Shown here piece by piece: positions 52,846-63,524 of a stretch of 64,000 nucleotides of DNA. The stretch is from contig JBAIAA010000605.1 of the NCBI GenBank assembly GCA_037893245.1, forward strand, positions 1,302,001-1,366,000. Reading direction: 5' to 3'. The stretch comes from Crossaster papposus (Eukaryota; Echinodermata; Asteroidea; Velatida; Solasteridae). The notes under the pieces were generated by a model. The model was given only the letters and a program-made list of their open reading frames with translations, was not told the DNA's origin and did not search any database. Positions within the stretch are counted from its first letter, which is position 1, and every line of letters begins with the position of its first letter. The position numbers and the translations under genes are program-made.

Positions 52846-53620
52846 TATTTCGATCTTAACAAGATCTTCTTTAGAGACATTAATGGCCTTGTACATGAAA
52901 CCTTCCTTCATGATGAAACAAACATAATTATAAAGGGGGACGTACTAGTATGATGCATAACATGGTTGGGAGAAAAAACACAAAAGAGAAATAACAGAGT
53001 AGAGTGGAACAATCAACAAAAGAAGAATTAGGCTAAAAGAATAAAAATGAGGTGTGGTAGGAGTTGTCAGGATCATAGAGAAAGGAACAGTTCTTTTCTC
53101 TATGGTAGGATCAAAGACAGACCAAAGGGGTAAACGGGTCTGAATTTGGGAGGTGAACAAAAACGGAAGGGGTAAAACCACAAGGAAGGGGGTACATGGG
53201 TAAAGATCAAAGGGAAGAATTAACAAAGTATGACTGGAAGTAATTTGGAGGGGGGGGGGGGGGGTGTTGCGAGGAAAAGGAGTAGGCAATCGTATTACAA
53301 AAAGGGGGTGTAAAAGGAAAATGGACGGGAGAAACCAGAGGAGTGAGAACAAACAAAAACAAACAAAATCATGGCAGGGGATCAATCTGAAACAGATGAC
53401 AATATGAAAACAAAATAGAAGTTAATCATTTCCTATGGATGTTGAGCCCTTGTGGTTGAATAGTCCGAAGACGATTCTTTCAGCTGAGTCAACTGATTCT
53501 TTCCGATGGCCAAGTGATTCTATGCCCTGTAGAATCATATCAGAAATGCAATGGTTAGGCTGGTTGAAGTGGTGATTGACGGGGGTGTCCAGTTTCTTGG
53601 TGAGCGTATAAAAACGTGGG
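52846..53620 (-). mobile_element. Penelope-like element 3' relic
   Basis: The minus strand from about 53620 to 53410 encodes RFYTLTKKLDTPVNHHFNQP then NHCISDMILQGIES, matching the C-terminal end of GIY-YIG-bearing Penelope-like retroelements (HFN-PGHS-D pattern). A low-complexity 3' part follows. Near its end, 52846-52885 folds as CTAAAGAAGATCTT-GTT-AAGATCGAAA, reminiscent of a decayed hammerhead-ribozyme core. The open frame at 52945-53385 is low complexity and not credited. The 5' side is cut off by a TTTG/poly-G tract at 53620-53693. Confidence 0.65.
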
Positions 53621-54146
53621 TTTGTTTGTTTGTTTGTTTGTTTGGGAGGTTTTTTTTTTTTGGGGGGGGGGGGGAGAGGGGGGGGGGGGGGGGGTTGGCA
53701 TCCACCTTGAGAGCCAAATATCTGGGTGCAGCTTTGACTCTGGTAATGGCACGATGAACTTAGCGGGAGATGTGAGCCCTGGCAACCAAATTATTATTCA
53801 GAACCTGGGAAAGGCGGAAAAAATCAGAGTTGTTAGAACAAATCCTTTTGAGTCTGAGGGCCTGACTAAATGCTACACCAGTCTTACAATGCGTAGGGTG
53901 ACAGCTAGATGTACTGGTGTGTATCTGTGGGTTTAAAATACAGATCAGTGATTATCCTCCACAATATAACTCACAGTTTGTTTCTCAAACAGTTAACGTG
54001 GAAATTTAGATCATTTTTAGCGTTGCTGGAAAATGTGCTATAGGGCCTACATACCTATTGCCAGCATGTTCTTTTTGTCAAGTAAAAACATGCAGAATAA
54101 CAAAATCCAACAGTACTTTTATTATTTCAAATTATCTTCATGTTAA

Positions 54147-54440
54147 ATATAGGATACACCATTGGTAATTGCTTGAATTATCAGTAATGGCTTTGGGGGG
54201 TTGTATTTTATAGTAAATATCGTTTAACTGACCTGTCCGAAGTTTTACAATCATGGATGCGCAGTTGTTCTTGTAGTTTTTGTTTATTTTGTTTATTTCA
54301 AGTTTTCAGAACAAATGATATCCAGCGCAATCATTTTGCTGGATGCCTAGAATCATTTTTTACGTTTTAGAAAGTAAGATATTTCTTAATAATTCGGTGG
54401 TAACATTTTTTGATATTGGCAAATGGTGTATCCTACACCT
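54147..54440. mobile_element. TTAA-flanked MITE family T1, copy 1
   Basis: TTAA on both sides (54143-54146, 54441-54444). Ends ATAGGATACACCATT and the mirrored AATGGTGTATCCTA. Internally matches 59124-59500 (GTCCGAAGTTTTA, CGCAATCATTTTGCTGGATG). Confidence 0.8.
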
Positions 54441-54536
54441 TTAAGTCAAATGTGTTTTACACTTTTTCATTACGTTACCCAACCAAAGCATTCCCAATAT
54501 TTTCCGCGTTTCATTGTCATGGCAATAGGTTAACTT

Positions 54537-54928
54537 AGCTTAGGCCTACTACTAACAACTTATAACTTTTAAACTATACTAAAAACAATGAAAAACAAAT
54601 CAAATTTATGCATGCAACAAAACAAAATGCAAATATTTCTTTCAACCATAGACATAATCCTTTTTAGGTGTAGCGTGATTAAACTATATGTCTAGCACGG
54701 GACGAAAATGATCTTCTTTCCGTCTGAACATGGTTAACTAATAGCTTAGGCTAACAACTTATAACTTTTAAACTATACTAAAAATAATGAAAAACAAATC
54801 AAATTTATGCATGCAACAAAACAAAATGCAAATATTTCTTTCAACCATAGACATAATCCTTTTTAGGTGTAGCGTGATTAAACTATATGTCTAGCAGGGG
54901 ACGAAAATGACCTTCTTTCCGTCTAAAC
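54537..54928. repeat. Tandem duplication of about 190 bp
   Basis: 54537-54731 and 54740-54928 are nearly identical (offset 199): ACAACTTATAACTTTTAAAC, GCATGCAACAAAACAAAATG, TAGCGTGATTAAACTATATG. No coding frame. Confidence 0.92.
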
Positions 54929-55168
54929 AGTTAAATTTGCACTATGTTGTGATCAAGCAGACCATAGTTGGTTTGCATCGAGACTCCAATATTATCATTG
55001 TCTTACTCGGTGATTCAAAAAAAAAAAGGTCGAGTTTTAATTCTTTTAAATTTTCACTAAATTGGTTCTTTTTCAGATATTTTCGGTCTAAAATTTGAGT
55101 GATTTTGTCCGGTAGACGTACCTAACTTCACTAATTGGCATTCTGACTGCGATGAATTATTTTAATGG

Positions 55169-55174
55169 TTTATT
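55169..55174 (-). terminator. Polyadenylation signal AATAAA
   Basis: The minus strand reads GGAATAAACC about 63 bases after the amidohydrolase stop codon at 55237, a plausible 3' end signal. Confidence 0.55.
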
Positions 55175-55236
55175 CCGTACTATCGCACAGCTTTATCAGC
55201 AAAACATCCCAGGATGTTGCAGTGTGTCTAGGTTTG

Positions 55237-55602
55237 CTAATCCGACCGGTCTAGAACCTTGACGTTGAGCGCAGGTATGGTCTTGATGTTGGCCAGGTTG
55301 TTGCGGTGCCCGTCCACGAAGGTCTCAACGACACGTATCTGCTCCAAGTCGAACGGGTCCACGTTGTAAGGGTTTGCAGACAGCACCACGAAGTCGGCCT
55401 TCTTGCCCGCCTTGATGCTTCCTACCTTGTCTTCGATGTGGAGCTGCCAGGCTGCGTTGACGGTGTAGGACTTGAGGGCCTCGTGGATGGACACGCGGTA
55501 CTCCGGGCCGTAGGGAGTGGTAGGGTCATCTCTGGTGCAACGGGTGATGGCCGTCTTCATGTTGGCGAAGGGGCTGGCATCTCCAGGGTAGGTCGGATGA
55601 TC
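55237..55602 (-). CDS. Amidohydrolase last exon
   Basis: DHPTYPGDASPFANMKTAIT, YRVSIHEALKSYTVNAAWQL, VGSIKAGKKADFVVLSANPY: the catalytic-site aspartate followed by the return to the beta-sandwich. Stop at 55237. Confidence 0.92.
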   Translation of the reverse strand, partial: DHPTYPGDASPFANMKTAITRCTRDDPTTPYGPEYRVSIHEALKSYTVNAAWQLHIEDKVGSIKAGKKADFVVLSANPYNVDPFDLEQIRVVETFVDGHRNNLANIKTIPALNVKVLDRSD

Positions 55603-55927
55603 CTGCCAAGATAAAGAAATAAAAATGTCAGATAAGTGTTTCAAATAAGAAAGAATTAATAATCAGGGTCAGTCTAGCTAACCGAGAGTACAATGTCAAA
55701 CAATGCAATTACCAATTTGGATTTGTGCAATCAATCATAGATCAACGTGTTATTAATCAAGATACTTTTTGGATCCATCGTTTTACTTATATTGTTGTTA
55801 AACTTCCTTGAATATACCATTCCTAACACTCACAAGTCTCGTATAACGAAAACACAAAGGTGTAGCGCTCATATCAGTAACAATAGCGGGGTCTGTGTTT
55901 TGGGAGGGAGGGGGAGCCTCCATTTAC

Positions 55928-56161
55928 CTGATGGATGGTCCAAGTAACGTTATTCTTGGTGGCCTCAGACAGCGGAGTCCAACGGTTGACTCGCTCAGCA
56001 CCAAAGATGTCAGTCTTGTAGACCTTGGCGTAGAAGCGGAGATGGTCCACGAAGAAGGAGAGTCCCAGGTTGAGCTTGCCGGCGCGGGCAATCTGGTCCA
56101 CGGTCATTAGGCCAAGATGCTCCATGCGATGACGGTTTAGATTCGGGAGCTGGGCCAGAAT
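55928..56161 (-). CDS. Amidohydrolase exon 5
   Basis: ILAQLPNLNRHRMEHLGLMT, KLNLGLSFFVDHLRFYAKVY, ending TKNNVTWTIHQ. 78 codons, phase 0-0. RMEHL supplies the expected conserved histidine. Confidence 0.9.
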
Positions 56162-56842
56162 CTGATGAGAAAATGATCACTGGATAAAGAGTGCTTAAAT
56201 TATAACAGATCGGTTTCTTGATCCTGTCCTTTTAATCAATATTTTGTTAAAGAGAGATACATACATGTACTACCAAAGTCAGTGACTAGTGACGAACCAA
56301 TAGAGTTTCACAACTATGACTAGGAAACGTGGTAGTCGAGTCAATTGTGGGTCAAAGTCGCAATGAAATCGCTATAGTCAAACCACGAGGTGTGTCGCCG
56401 CATTCTAAAATCTTCTGGGTCAGATTGACCCTTAATTTGAATCCACATAATACTCTATAACTTTCCAAGTCAAAGATGACAATTTCGCAAGTCAAATGTG
56501 ACATTTTCTAGGTCACTTTGACTCGTAGAGGTGTATTGTAACCCGGAAAAAGTAGAGCAAATATAGATTTAGGTTCAAGGTTGACCTGGAGATTTTTTTA
56601 GAGTGAAGTTAAAGGGATCAAAGTTGGCAATGACAAAGGAATGCCTTCGCTGAACAGCTTGTCACCAGCGAATGGAGTCTTGTAAATGACTTGCGATTAC
56701 TTATAATAGGTTATGGTTACCTAATTAGGATTGACTTGAGATTGACTGTAATTCAGAAAAGCAGTATTTTAGCTAGTTTCTCCATAAAACATTGGGAATT
56801 ATATCGGGAATATCTTGATGTGAAAAACAATGCATCACCCAC

Positions 56843-57267
56843 CTGTTCGTACACCTTCAACACCTGTTCAGAGCTTCTCTCCCCGTGGCAGTGGATCGCC
56901 AACTGCTTCCCTTCCTGGTAATGTCTCTTGACGGTATCAAAGAGAGCATCATCCTCCATGTTCAAAATGCCGTAGGAGGGAGCCTTTGGGAACCCCAAGG
57001 TAGCAGTCAGTGGGGTGTTCATGTATGGCTCGTGGACAGCAGCCGTACCGCAGTGAGGCGAGCCATCAGCAATCAACTTCAGGCCAACTTCCCACAGACG
57101 GGAGCTGTGGTTGCCAACTCCCCCAACGTAGCTTTTCGCGTTGCATCTGCCTTTCTTGGGCGCGGGCCGACGCCCGATCTGGGGGAAGCAGCTTACCGTC
57201 GGCGGAGTGGAGCCCAAGTTGCTCTGAAAGTCTTCGTCTGTCACCGCATGAATAATCTCGTAGAGAC
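56843..57267 (-). CDS. Amidohydrolase exon 4
   Basis: GLYEIIHAVTDEDFQSN, WEVGLKLIADGSPHCGTAAV, then GKQLAIHCHGERSSEQVLKV: the DGS motif and the HxHG metal-region motif of the family. 425 nt. Confidence 0.9.
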
Positions 57268-57962
57268 CTGCCAAATTATTAAGAAGCATTCAGGGGCGAA
57301 TCTAGGTTTTAACTAATGAGGCGGGGGGGGGGGACCTGAGCGTGTTGAAAGCACGCCTTGCTAGGGGCATAAAACCCGTAAAGCATACCCCCCGGATAAT
57401 TTTCACTGGGCAGCTCAAGGGGGAGAGGGAGGTTCCCCCCCCCCCCCCCCCCCACCCCCCCGTAGATCCGCCACTGGCATTCCAATAAGTCAAAACTGTA
57501 ATTTTATCATCTGTAATTATCAAAACATTACGAGAACTTCATGGTTTACAAAGAGTGTTCTTGATTTAACGTGCCACAAGTAATTAAGAAACGACGAGTC
57601 CAAAAACAAATTAATCCTGTCCATAACGTAGTCATTAACCCTTTAAACTCGGGCATGTTTTCGAAGATTTTGTACATGTTGCTAGTTTGTATATACAAAT
57701 ATCATTTACAGTGTACAAATCCCATATAATTATGTATCATTGGAAAGCTTACAAATAGGGCTATATTTTAGGGGAATATTTGGACCCCAGGAGCTTTTAA
57801 GGGACTTATAAGTCAGATGTAGCGCGGGGCTGAGTGCAAAGGGTTAAGGATTACCCTAAAGTTGATGAACCGTTGTCTTGGGACCTTGGAATATGTGGCC
57901 TCTGTGTTGGAATAGATATCTTAATAAACTGTTTGAGGTTATTATAACTTGTTTATACTCAC

Positions 57963-58235
57963 CCAAACGGATGGGAAAGTCGGGATCATCAGCACTCATC
58001 TTGAGCATCTCGTCCATGTCAGGGGAGGGCATGTAGGCAAGATCAGTCACGGTAGTCAGCCCAGCCGAGGCGTAGACCCTCCATTGATCCTGGAAGCCTT
58101 TGGCCATGATTTCCTCACTGGGGCTTGATTCATGACCAACATGATGGCCGGCTCCTCAAAGAGTTTTCCGGTAGGCCAGCCTTCAGCATCTAGGTCCACG
58201 ATACCACCGGATGGACTTTCGTAGTTCTGGCCAAT
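57963..58235 (-). CDS. Amidohydrolase exon 3, with frameshift
   Basis: IGQNYESPSGGIVDLDAEGW, LFEEPAIMLVMNQAP, then the frame moves and continues EEIMAKGFQDQWRVYASAGL, TTVTDLAYMPSPDMDEM. The break is near 58127-58135. The exon length of 273 needs one more base for the phase of its neighbours. Confidence 0.85.
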
Positions 58236-58965
58236 CTGGGGGGAAACAGGTATAAACCTTATACTAAAGTAGGCAAAAGGTTTAGCCATGTATTGTAAAC
58301 ACCATGCCGTACGTCTTCCTTTGCTTTCAATAGATCATTCTGGATTTGGGCCATAAGTTCGTCCTCCTTTAGTTTGTGTACTTTATAACAGTGTGTTTGG
58401 TTAGGTTGGACTCTTAGGCACCTGACTAATAGTCGTGATCTAATTATCATTATTTGCACTGAGGGTATTGTGTATTACTGGAATCGTTTGTAATTACCAC
58501 TAACATACAGCATCTGGTTCGCGTCCAGACCAGCGTTCTCGAGCAGCGCTAATCTACAAAGTATTTAGGAGCTAGTCAGGTCGACCCTATTAAGGTAGGG
58601 GTTTCAGACACGCGAAATGTTTCATTTTCTATTTGCAAGACTATGGATATGTTTTGAGCGACTGCCACTTTTTTGACGACTTACAATACCGGTAGCCGGT
58701 TAATGCTGAAGTATCAAGAAACGAGGGGGGTTGCAAGACCGTATTCACTGCTAATTGTTTCGAAATCAGGCCACGTCCGAATCTCTTGCCTGTTGCTATT
58801 ATCTAGGTGTTCATCCATTACGAGTACGCCTGAACAAGCTGAAAACAAACGTAGCCGTAGCTCTGGAAGCTACGTTTTCAACATGGCCTTAGTGTTATAT
58901 ATCGGAAATATAGCCTGATTTGGCACGGCCTTCTATCTCTAGCTCTCTCCCAAACTTTTGTCTAG

Positions 58966-59000
<35 letters not shown>

Positions 59001-59123
59001 ACACACATAAATGCAATAAAAAGGACATTCTGGAAAATACGTATACCTGATCTGCGAAAATACGGGGTTAGCCCCCGTAAAATATTGGCTCTAGAACCGC
59101 GCCTGCTCTCTAACGCCAGTTTA

Positions 59124-59500
59124 AAGGTAGTATACACCATTGGTCATTGCTTGAATTATCATGAATGAGTAGATTTGGGGGGTTGTATGGTATAGTAAAT
59201 ATTGTTTAACTGAGCTGTCCGAAGTTTTAGAATCATGGATGCCGAGAAAAGCACGAAAAACAGCGGGTTTTTTCAACCGGCGTCGAGCAGTTATTCTTAT
59301 GTTATCTTTGTTTTTTCGCGATCGCCGTCCGGCGAGAGCGAATTTTTCATTATAAAATTATATTTTTCGGAATAATTACAGGATATCTAGCGCAATCATT
59401 TTGCTGGATGCCCAGAATCAACAATTACTTTAAGATGAGTAGGATATTTCTTAATTCGGTAGTAAATATTTTCGATATCTGCAAATGGTGTATACTACCT
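59124..59500. mobile_element. TTAA-flanked MITE family T1, copy 2
   Basis: AGGTAGTATACACC ends, exactly mirrored, with TTAA at 59120-59123 and 59501-59504. piggyBac- or Kolobok-type target. Inserted in amidohydrolase intron 2, 62 bp from exon 2. Confidence 0.87.
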
Positions 59501-59561
59501 TTAAAGAGCGGGTGTAAGATTGCTATGGTAAAAGCAATAGGGCAAAAGGTAAGCAAATTAC

Positions 59562-59802
59562 AGGTGGTTGGGGTGCCGCTAGAGCAGGGCTGTTGACCCA
59601 TGCCACGTGACCACTCTGTCCATTCACGACGATCGGAGTGATGGAGGAAAAGTTGTCGTCGAGGAAGGCGGCGCTGAGAGCGGGCAGGTCGGAAAGGAGC
59701 TCGGGATCCCAGCCGAAGAAGATACCCCAGTCCTTGTTGTTGGAGTCTGCTTCCAGCTCGCTGATCTAGTCCACCATGACGGTGCGAATGTCTTCATAAC
59801 AC
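59562..59802 (-). CDS. Amidohydrolase exon 2, with in-frame stop
   Basis: CYEDIRTVMVD, stop, ISELEADSNNKDWGIFFGWD, PELLSDLPALSAAFLDDNFS, GQSGHVAWVNSPALA. The donor CCACCT|GTAATT is weak but keeps phase. Confidence 0.8.
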
Positions 59803-60479
59803 CTGTGAGTTGGAAAACACACCGGGTTAAATATTATACGAAAACAATAATTGTAACCCTTGACTGAACTCTGCAGATCTCTGAGATTTTAACCGCAATC
59901 AGGTTCAAAATTGACGCTTTTCTGGGTCGAAATGTGACACTTTTGCCAAAATTATAAGCACAAACACTCTGGGAAATGGCATATTGATTGTTTGTTTACA
60001 CAAAACAGCTTGTTCATTATTATTTTCTTATTCACCTATCCCGAATTTGGTAACATTAATTTGTTGGCTACTTCATGCCATTTACAAAATCTTTTTGTGC
60101 AACACAGAGTCATATTACAAAAGAAAATATGAGAGTGCTATTAAAGATTACAAATATACCACCACAATAAAAATAGAATAGAACAGTAAAAACAAAACAA
60201 AAAACGTAGGCCTATTATTTATTTAGGTGTTTTAGCACCTCAAAATTAGATCAATATAGTTTTAGAAGACTTGTATCCAGTTAATAAAATAATTTTAAAG
60301 AAATACCCCATTTAAACTAGGAATTTGGCTCAGTATGTATCATTTTTAACGCCCCCGAATTAGATCATATAACTGGTTTTCCTGCACATTTTAACACCTT
60401 TTTTTCCCATTCAACCTCAATTTCGTCCCAAGAAGACTGGAACGCGCAAATGTAACAATGAATATTTAGTCATTGGTCA

Positions 60480-60960
60480 TTCTAAGTGATCAATGGTCAA
60501 CCAATTTCAACCTTTTTCATTCAATATCGTCAGATTTCAATCGAATCCGTCTCACCTGGGCCCAATTTCATAGAGCTGCTAAGCACAAACATTTGCTTAG
60601 CATGACATTTTGTCTTTGGCAAAAACAAGGTTACAGACCAAATTTTCACCTGATCTTTATTGTTCTGGATTGATAATCAGCTGTTTTTTTGCTTAGCATG
60701 AAAAACACGTAGAATTTTGGCTGGTAACCTGTTTTTAATGAGCAAGATTTTGGGTGCTAAGCACATTTTTTTGCTTAGCAGCTCTATGAAATTGGCCCCT
60801 GATGATCACCTACATAATGCAATGATTGAAATTGTCTTTGTTCAATCGATTTCAAGAATCTTTTACTCAAATTCACGATAGTAAAATCATACACAGACGT
60901 ATTTGGTACAACCATGCACAGACGTATTTGGTACGATGTATTTCAAAACGATATTGAAAC
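60480..60960. repeat. Diverged copy of 63690-63910, interrupted by a MITE
   Basis: TCAATATCGTCAGATTTCAATC, CGTCTCACCTG and, after the inserted MITE, AATGCAATGATTGAAATTGTC and ACACAGACGTATTTGGT match 63715-63865. A local duplication of about 220 bp. Confidence 0.75.
60559..60797. mobile_element. 239-bp MITE with 4-bp CCTG duplication
   Basis: Ends GGCCCAATTTCATAGAGCTG and mirror. CCTG at 60555-60558 and 60798-60801. The uninterrupted site is visible in the sister copy at 63750-63756, confirming the borders. Confidence 0.87.
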
Positions 60961-61484
60961 ATGTGGAAATATAAATACATATTATAAGGCTACTTATTTC
61001 TTAAATCTATACATTTTTATTTGCATGTGTAGAGATGTTGTTTCTTCCCGTGGTTGACATAAAATTGTCAAAGAAATGGATACACACGTATTTAGAAAAG
61101 ATTTTTTTTTGCAAATTGATGGTGTAGTATACGTTATATATGTACAAGAAAAGCAATGTGTTTAAAGTAGAAATGATAAGATGAAAACGTAAACATACCA
61201 AAGATAGCATATAATCATGTGACGAATTTAAATACAATTTGACATTGATTGCTTTATCTATGTACGTTCGGCAACTGCGGACAACGAAATTGAATCGTAT
61301 TTCACTAAAAACGTATGACAAATGTACACAATTATATTTGGACAAGTATACGAACATGATATTAGCGACCAAAGACGAAATTGAACATGGGAAATGCAAG
61401 GTCATGAATTTTGGACATGAAATTGAAGTTAACCGTTTATGAAATTGAATGATTTTCTGTTGCGGGAAAACCTATAATTTTTAC

Positions 61485-61768
61485 CTGTAATTGAGGGCGC
61501 TGATGTTGATGTACTGGCACCTCATGACCGCGCACATTATAGCATGCTGATGAGGCTCAATGAAGCCCGGCATCAGAGTCTGTTGGTTCAGGAAGATGAC
61601 CTGCGTGTTGGGTCCAGCGTGACGAAAGACCGCGTCCATGGACCCCACGGCTAGGATGGAGTCTCCCCTGATAGCTACGGCCTCGGTCTTCTTGGGTAGG
61701 GACTCGGCTTCGCACCCCTCCATGGTGATGATATCACCCCCGTACATGATGGTGTCGGCCATGGTCAT
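61485..61768 (-). CDS. Amidohydrolase exon with HxH motif
   Basis: MTMADTIMYGGDIITMEGCE, AVAIRGDSILAVG, TLMPGFIEPHQHAIM. Start codon at 61768, with a second ATG at 61762 in a better Kozak context (ACCATGG). An acceptor at 61777 (AAATGTAG|TCTCG) indicates an upstream exon. Ends in phase 2. Confidence 0.88.
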
Positions 61769-61868
61769 GGTCGAGACTACATTTGTTGATGGAATAAGAC
61801 ACAAATTTGTGGATGTTTTTGTCCATGTGTCCCGATAAGTGAAATAGCTGAGCTAAAACTTCAACAGG

Positions 61869-62124
61869 TTAGGTTTTGAAAATTCTTCTGTGGATTTTGA
61901 GGTCAGTGTTATTACCGTGAAACAAACGAAATGCATAAACAAAATCATAATGGACGACAGATTAATTCGCATTAACACATTTGAAAACAGGCAAAGTAAT
62001 GATTGTTCAAGCATTGAGGAAGGATTCCTTCCTACATAATTCAAGGGACAAGCTATAAGTCTTCCCGGCTATTTTAAAACATTTTTTATTCAAATTTGCC
62101 AACGCTCATATTCAATTTCGTCTA
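61869..62124. other. Amidohydrolase 5' intron, nothing coding
   Basis: AT-rich; no feature beyond the intron. Confidence 0.4.
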
Positions 62125-62853
62125 CACTGCAAAAACTGTGGTGTTAAATTGTACACCAATGGTGTAAAATTTGATTATTTCCTGGTGTTTATTTTGGGCA
62201 GGGATTTGGGTGTTGAATAACACCAGTTTGGGAATTAAATTATTTGAACACCAATTTTGGTGTACACCCTGATAGCAACATTTCACGTGGATATCACGTC
62301 ATTTGCTCGTCATTCTAGATAAAAGATATACTGTTTCAACACTATAATTTTACAGTAATAACCTATTCCTATTAGATATACCTACTGAATACGTACTACA
62401 AACATAACCGTTGCCGTTAGTTAGTTTTATACTGCGCTTTTTTTGTCCACGACGAAGTCACAGCTAGTTTTCATGAATAATGTCAACATTTGAAAACGAA
62501 TAAAATGTAACGCGAATTTGTTACTATGTTTGCACAAAAATCAAAATTCAATTATAGAACCGTTTAAATATTTACATATTATGATAAAACAAATTTGGAC
62601 TAAATACAACAATTTAACATCGACTATTGTTTACACAGCGATATCCCATAATTTGTTATCGACCAATCAGAGGGCTTTATATTACACACGCATGCGCACT
62701 AGGTCAAATTTAACACCAAAAGTACGTAACACCAGTACTTGATTTGAAACTAATACTTCAAGAATCATTTTACTCCATTTTAACACCAATTTTCATTCAA
62801 AAAGATTTTTAAAACATTGGTTTTAAAATTTTAACAACACAGTTTTTGCAGTG
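62125..62853. mobile_element. 729-bp TA-flanked inverted-repeat element
   Basis: Ends CACTGCAAAAACTGTGGTGT and the near-exact mirror; TA at 62123-62124 and 62854-62855. Repeated ACACCAATTTTGG-like modules inside. Tc1/mariner-type target choice; no transposase. Confidence 0.82.
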
Positions 62854-62995
62854 TAAGAACAAAAATCACACACTTTCACACTATTTAGTTATTTTATCAT
62901 TCAATTTCAATGTTTGGTCACCTTTTTTAAACACCAGGTCGAGAGTATTTGTCATTACATATCAAATTTGCTAAGCTGTTGCCGAAAGGTACTAG

Positions 62996-63138
62996 CTTTC
63001 AGAAATCGAATTCGTCTTATATCAATCCATTGCAAACTTATGTTAAATAAATTAGTCTGATGTGTGCTTGCGTCAAGCACGCATCAGACTAAATTTACTT
63101 AGCATAAGTTTGAAATAGACGAATTCGATCTCTGAATA
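62996..63138. repeat. Near-perfect palindrome, arms about 70 bp
   Basis: CAGAAATCGAATTCGTCT, CAAACTTATGTTAAATAAAT and TAGTCTGATG...TGCTTG on the left, mirrored on the right, with almost no loop at 63070. Foldback element or hairpin. Confidence 0.87.
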
Positions 63139-63477
63139 CTGCCTTTTCGTAATAGCATAGACGAATTTGTCTGTAATGACGAATATTCCCGAGACAATGT
63201 TAAAAAAAAGTCACACAAAATTGAAATTGAATGATAAATAACTAAATCGTTTTGATAAAAGCGTGTGAATTTGAGAGTTGGTGAATTTGAATTAACCTTG
63301 TCAATTTGGAAAAAAACATAATTATTTGGTTTTCTCAAAGCATGGATGTTTCATATTCTTGGTGTATATAGACTAAGTTGCTCATTTTGATTGGTTACAT
63401 ACAAATATGAGTGTATATATAGTCTTGATTCAAAGCTGAATCCCAGCAGGATTAGCGTCACGTCAAAATATCCCTAC

Positions 63478-63520
63478 CTTTTGACATCCTGGATCTCCCG
63501 TGTATCTGCGTTCTCTGCAT
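63478..63520 (-). CDS. Possible first coding exon of the amidohydrolase gene
   Basis: The ATG at 63520 opens MQRTQIHGRSRMSK and meets a donor AAAAG|GTAGGG in phase 1, which joins in frame to the acceptor at 61777. This may equally be a 5' UTR exon with chance framing. Confidence 0.35.
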
Positions 63521-63524
63521 GGTG

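Larger units (their letters stand above)
55237..61776 (-). pseudogene. YtcJ-like amidohydrolase gene with two lesions
   Basis: Six exons on the minus strand encode about 600 residues of an amidohydrolase family 3 (YtcJ-like) protein: a beta-sandwich start TIMYGGDIITMEG; metal-binding PHQH (HxH motif) in exon 1; GWDPELLSDLPALSAAF and GQSGHVAWVN; DLDAEGWPTGKLFEEPA; ADGS and AIHCHGE; a C-terminal KADFVVLSANP. All intron borders are GT/AG and phases fit, except exon 3, which is one base short of the required phase. Exon 2 contains an in-frame TAG at 59766-59768. These enzymes hydrolyse C-N bonds with a metal centre; the natural substrate of the animal members is not known to me. Two lesions suggest a pseudogene, but sequencing or assembly error in an active gene is possible because everything else is well preserved. 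Confidence 0.82.

Noticed and set aside
52945-53385. 146-residue minus-strand frame with hydrophobic stretches
   Set aside because: Low complexity, downstream of a Penelope-like coding end, better explained as its 3' untranslated part.
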